Below, piece after piece: positions 5,698 through 6,348 of a DNA stretch of 6,348 bases. The notes beneath the pieces are model-generated. The model saw only the letters and a list, made by a program, of their open reading frames with translations, was not told the DNA's origin and did not search any database. Made by a program: the position numbers and the translations under genes. Source of the DNA: Campylobacterales bacterium (GTDB lineage Bacteria; Campylobacterota; Campylobacteria; Campylobacterales; Sulfurimonadaceae); contig JAFGVR010000164.1 of the NCBI GenBank assembly GCA_016937915.1, positions 1-6,348 on the forward strand. Direction: 5' to 3'. Position 1 is the stretch's first letter; every line of letters starts with the position of its first letter.

Positions 5698-6230
5698 CTT
5701 ATTATCTTTATTTTTTTACATCTAGAACCCATAACTATAAAAGAGAGGTATCCAGCTAAGGACATAAAACCGTATAGATAATATATGCTAAACCAATCAA
5801 AAAGATTTTGATAATCAAAAAATATATTTGCAACAAATAGTGATAATATGACAAAAGAAGAGACAATCCAAATAAGATGCATAAACCACTTTCTAAACAC
5901 TTTTACTAAATCGCCATATCCTATAACCTCTATAAACTCTTTAGAATTACACTCTAAAAGCTTGAACATATAGTTGTTTTCACATCTGTTAAATATATAT
6001 TTTAAATTTATAAACAGTGCTATGAGGATAGTAAAGTTTGAGCTAAATGCAAACCAAAATAAAAATATATCAAATAAGGCGTCTAAAATATTTTCATCAA
6101 AATTTAATGAACTTTTAAAAAAAAATATAGATAAAGTTATGGCTAATGATAAAAAAGTAGTTAGTAAAACAGATGAAATAATTAACTTTTTTAACCATAT
6201 AATCCAGATAAATAGATAAAACTTATTCAT
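5691..6230 (-). CDS. Four-helix inner membrane protein, function unknown
   Basis: The protein has 179 aa, dominated by Phe, Ile and Leu. Four membrane segments can be seen at about 16-38, 52-76, 117-138 and 146-168. Between helices 2 and 3 is a hydrophilic loop of about 40 residues (77-116) rich in Lys, Arg, Glu and Asn, including EFIEVIGYGDLVKVFRKWF. Basic residues sit before helix 1 (K14-K15), in this loop and at the C-terminus (R170, K172, K173, K175), which predicts both ends and the loop in the cytoplasm. No catalytic motif is visible and I do not recognise the family. The start at ATG 6230 has AAAAGG 12 bases upstream and AGG only one base upstream, so the ribosome binding site is poor. 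No other ATG occurs before residue 88. It is the first gene of the leftward group and overlaps the exonuclease gene by 7 nt. Confidence 0.82.
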   Translation of the reverse strand: MNKFYLFIWIIWLKKLIISSVLLTTFLSLAITLSIFFFKSSLNFDENILDALFDIFLFWFAFSSNFTILIALFINLKYIFNRCENNYMFKLLECNSKEFIEVIGYGDLVKVFRKWFMHLIWIVSSFVILSLFVANIFFDYQNLFDWFSIYYLYGFMSLAGYLSFIVMGSRCKKIKIIRC

Positions 6231-6258
6231 ACCTAATTGTAACCTTTTGATATATTTA

Positions 6259-6275
6259 AAAGCAGATTATAGCAA
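6259..6275 (-). promoter_or_regulatory. Housekeeping promoter of the leftward housekeeping gene group
   Basis: On the minus strand a perfect TATAAT (6271-6266) is preceded by a T run and GC (TTTTTTGC). This is the extended -10 with a T-rich upstream region that is typical of sigma-70 promoters in Campylobacterota, which lack a clear -35 box. Transcription would start near 6259, giving a leader of about 29 nt before the ATG at 6230. A second TATAAT on the same strand (6306-6301) is a weaker alternative. Confidence 0.65.
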
Positions 6276-6292
6276 AAAAGAATAACTTAACC

Positions 6293-6324
6293 TTGATAGT
6301 ATTATAGTGCTCGGATTATATAAT
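6293..6324 (+). promoter_or_regulatory. Candidate divergent rightward promoter
   Basis: On the plus strand there are two -10-like boxes, TATTAT (6300-6305) and TATAAT (6319-6324). A TTGATA (6293-6298) lies 20 bases before the second, which is too far for a standard pair. The first box would leave a leader of about 28 nt that includes the GGTGG before the ATG at 6340. The second would leave under 10 nt and lose it. AT-rich sequence makes chance matches likely. Confidence 0.35.
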
Positions 6325-6339
6325 AATGGTGGTTTTAAT

Positions 6340-6348
6340 ATGAGAAAA
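6340..6348 (+). CDS. Probable start of a rightward gene, cut by the window edge
   Basis: ATG AGA AAA (Met-Arg-Lys) at the right edge is preceded by GGTGG (6328-6332) seven bases upstream, a reasonable ribosome binding site. It is divergent from the membrane-protein gene, and possible -10 boxes lie just upstream. Only three codons are visible, so neither its reality nor its product can be judged from this window. Confidence 0.35.

Noticed and set aside
5974..6219. Plus-strand open frame of 81 codons over the membrane protein gene
   Set aside because: The Lys/Asn/Phe-rich translation is the expected complement of a Phe/Ile/Leu-rich membrane protein, and the minus-strand frame has clear transmembrane segments and a promoter.
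6326..6343. Five-codon mini-frame (ATG GTG GTT TTA ATA TGA) whose stop overlaps the ATG at 6340
   Set aside because: It has no ribosome binding site of its own, and overlaps of this kind arise easily in AT-rich DNA; too little sequence to call it a leader peptide.

Overview
This is an AT-rich chromosomal window. Gene content and order point to a flagellated member of the Campylobacterota (Epsilonproteobacteria), probably a Sulfurimonas/Sulfurovum/Arcobacter-type organism. The order rsmD-flgI-flgJ(short)-flgM-flgN-flgK is, from memory, the arrangement seen around Campylobacter jejuni flgI-flgK. FlgJ has only the rod-binding domain, FlgM is short, and the -24/-12 and FliA-type promoter candidates fit that lineage. 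Genus assignment is inference.

Every complete gene lies on the minus strand, so transcription runs from right to left. At the right edge (about 6231-6348) is a short divergent intergenic region. It has a good TATAAT box facing left and a likely start (ATG AGA AAA) of a rightward gene cut off by the window. Then come a four-helix membrane protein of unknown function (5691-6230), a DEDDh 3'-5' exonuclease with an ExoX-like C-terminal tail (5017-5697), a small protein that looks like a shrunken, degenerate response-regulator receiver domain and starts at TTG (4646-5014), and the rRNA methyltransferase RsmD (4075-4656). These four are packed with overlaps or 2-nt gaps.

The flagellar block follows: P-ring protein FlgI (start corrected to 4024), rod-binding FlgJ, anti-sigma-28 factor FlgM, the FlgN-type chaperone for hook-junction proteins, and hook-junction protein FlgK (GTG start). 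A new reading frame, probably TTG-started and membrane-anchored or secreted, begins 3 nt after the flgK stop codon and runs off the left edge.

Two promoter candidates divide the block. A near-canonical sigma-54 site (GG-N10-GC, 4054-4069) lies in the rsmD-flgI gap, and a FliA/sigma-28-type site (2659-2685) lies in the flgJ-flgM gap. Together they suggest middle-class expression of the P-ring and rod genes, followed by a late boost of flgM-flgN-flgK. FlgM inhibits FliA until it is exported through the finished hook, FlgN keeps FlgK soluble and delivers it to the export gate, and FlgK caps the hook before the filament grows. Coupling flgM to flgN-flgK would therefore tie the checkpoint to the proteins needed immediately after it.

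No mobile element, CRISPR array, tRNA or rRNA is visible, and no gene-free stretch exceeds about 110 bases. This is mostly an ordinary flagellar locus. The points most worth checking are the two promoters, a hairpin that would hide the flgI ribosome binding site only in read-through mRNA, and the receiver-like small protein.
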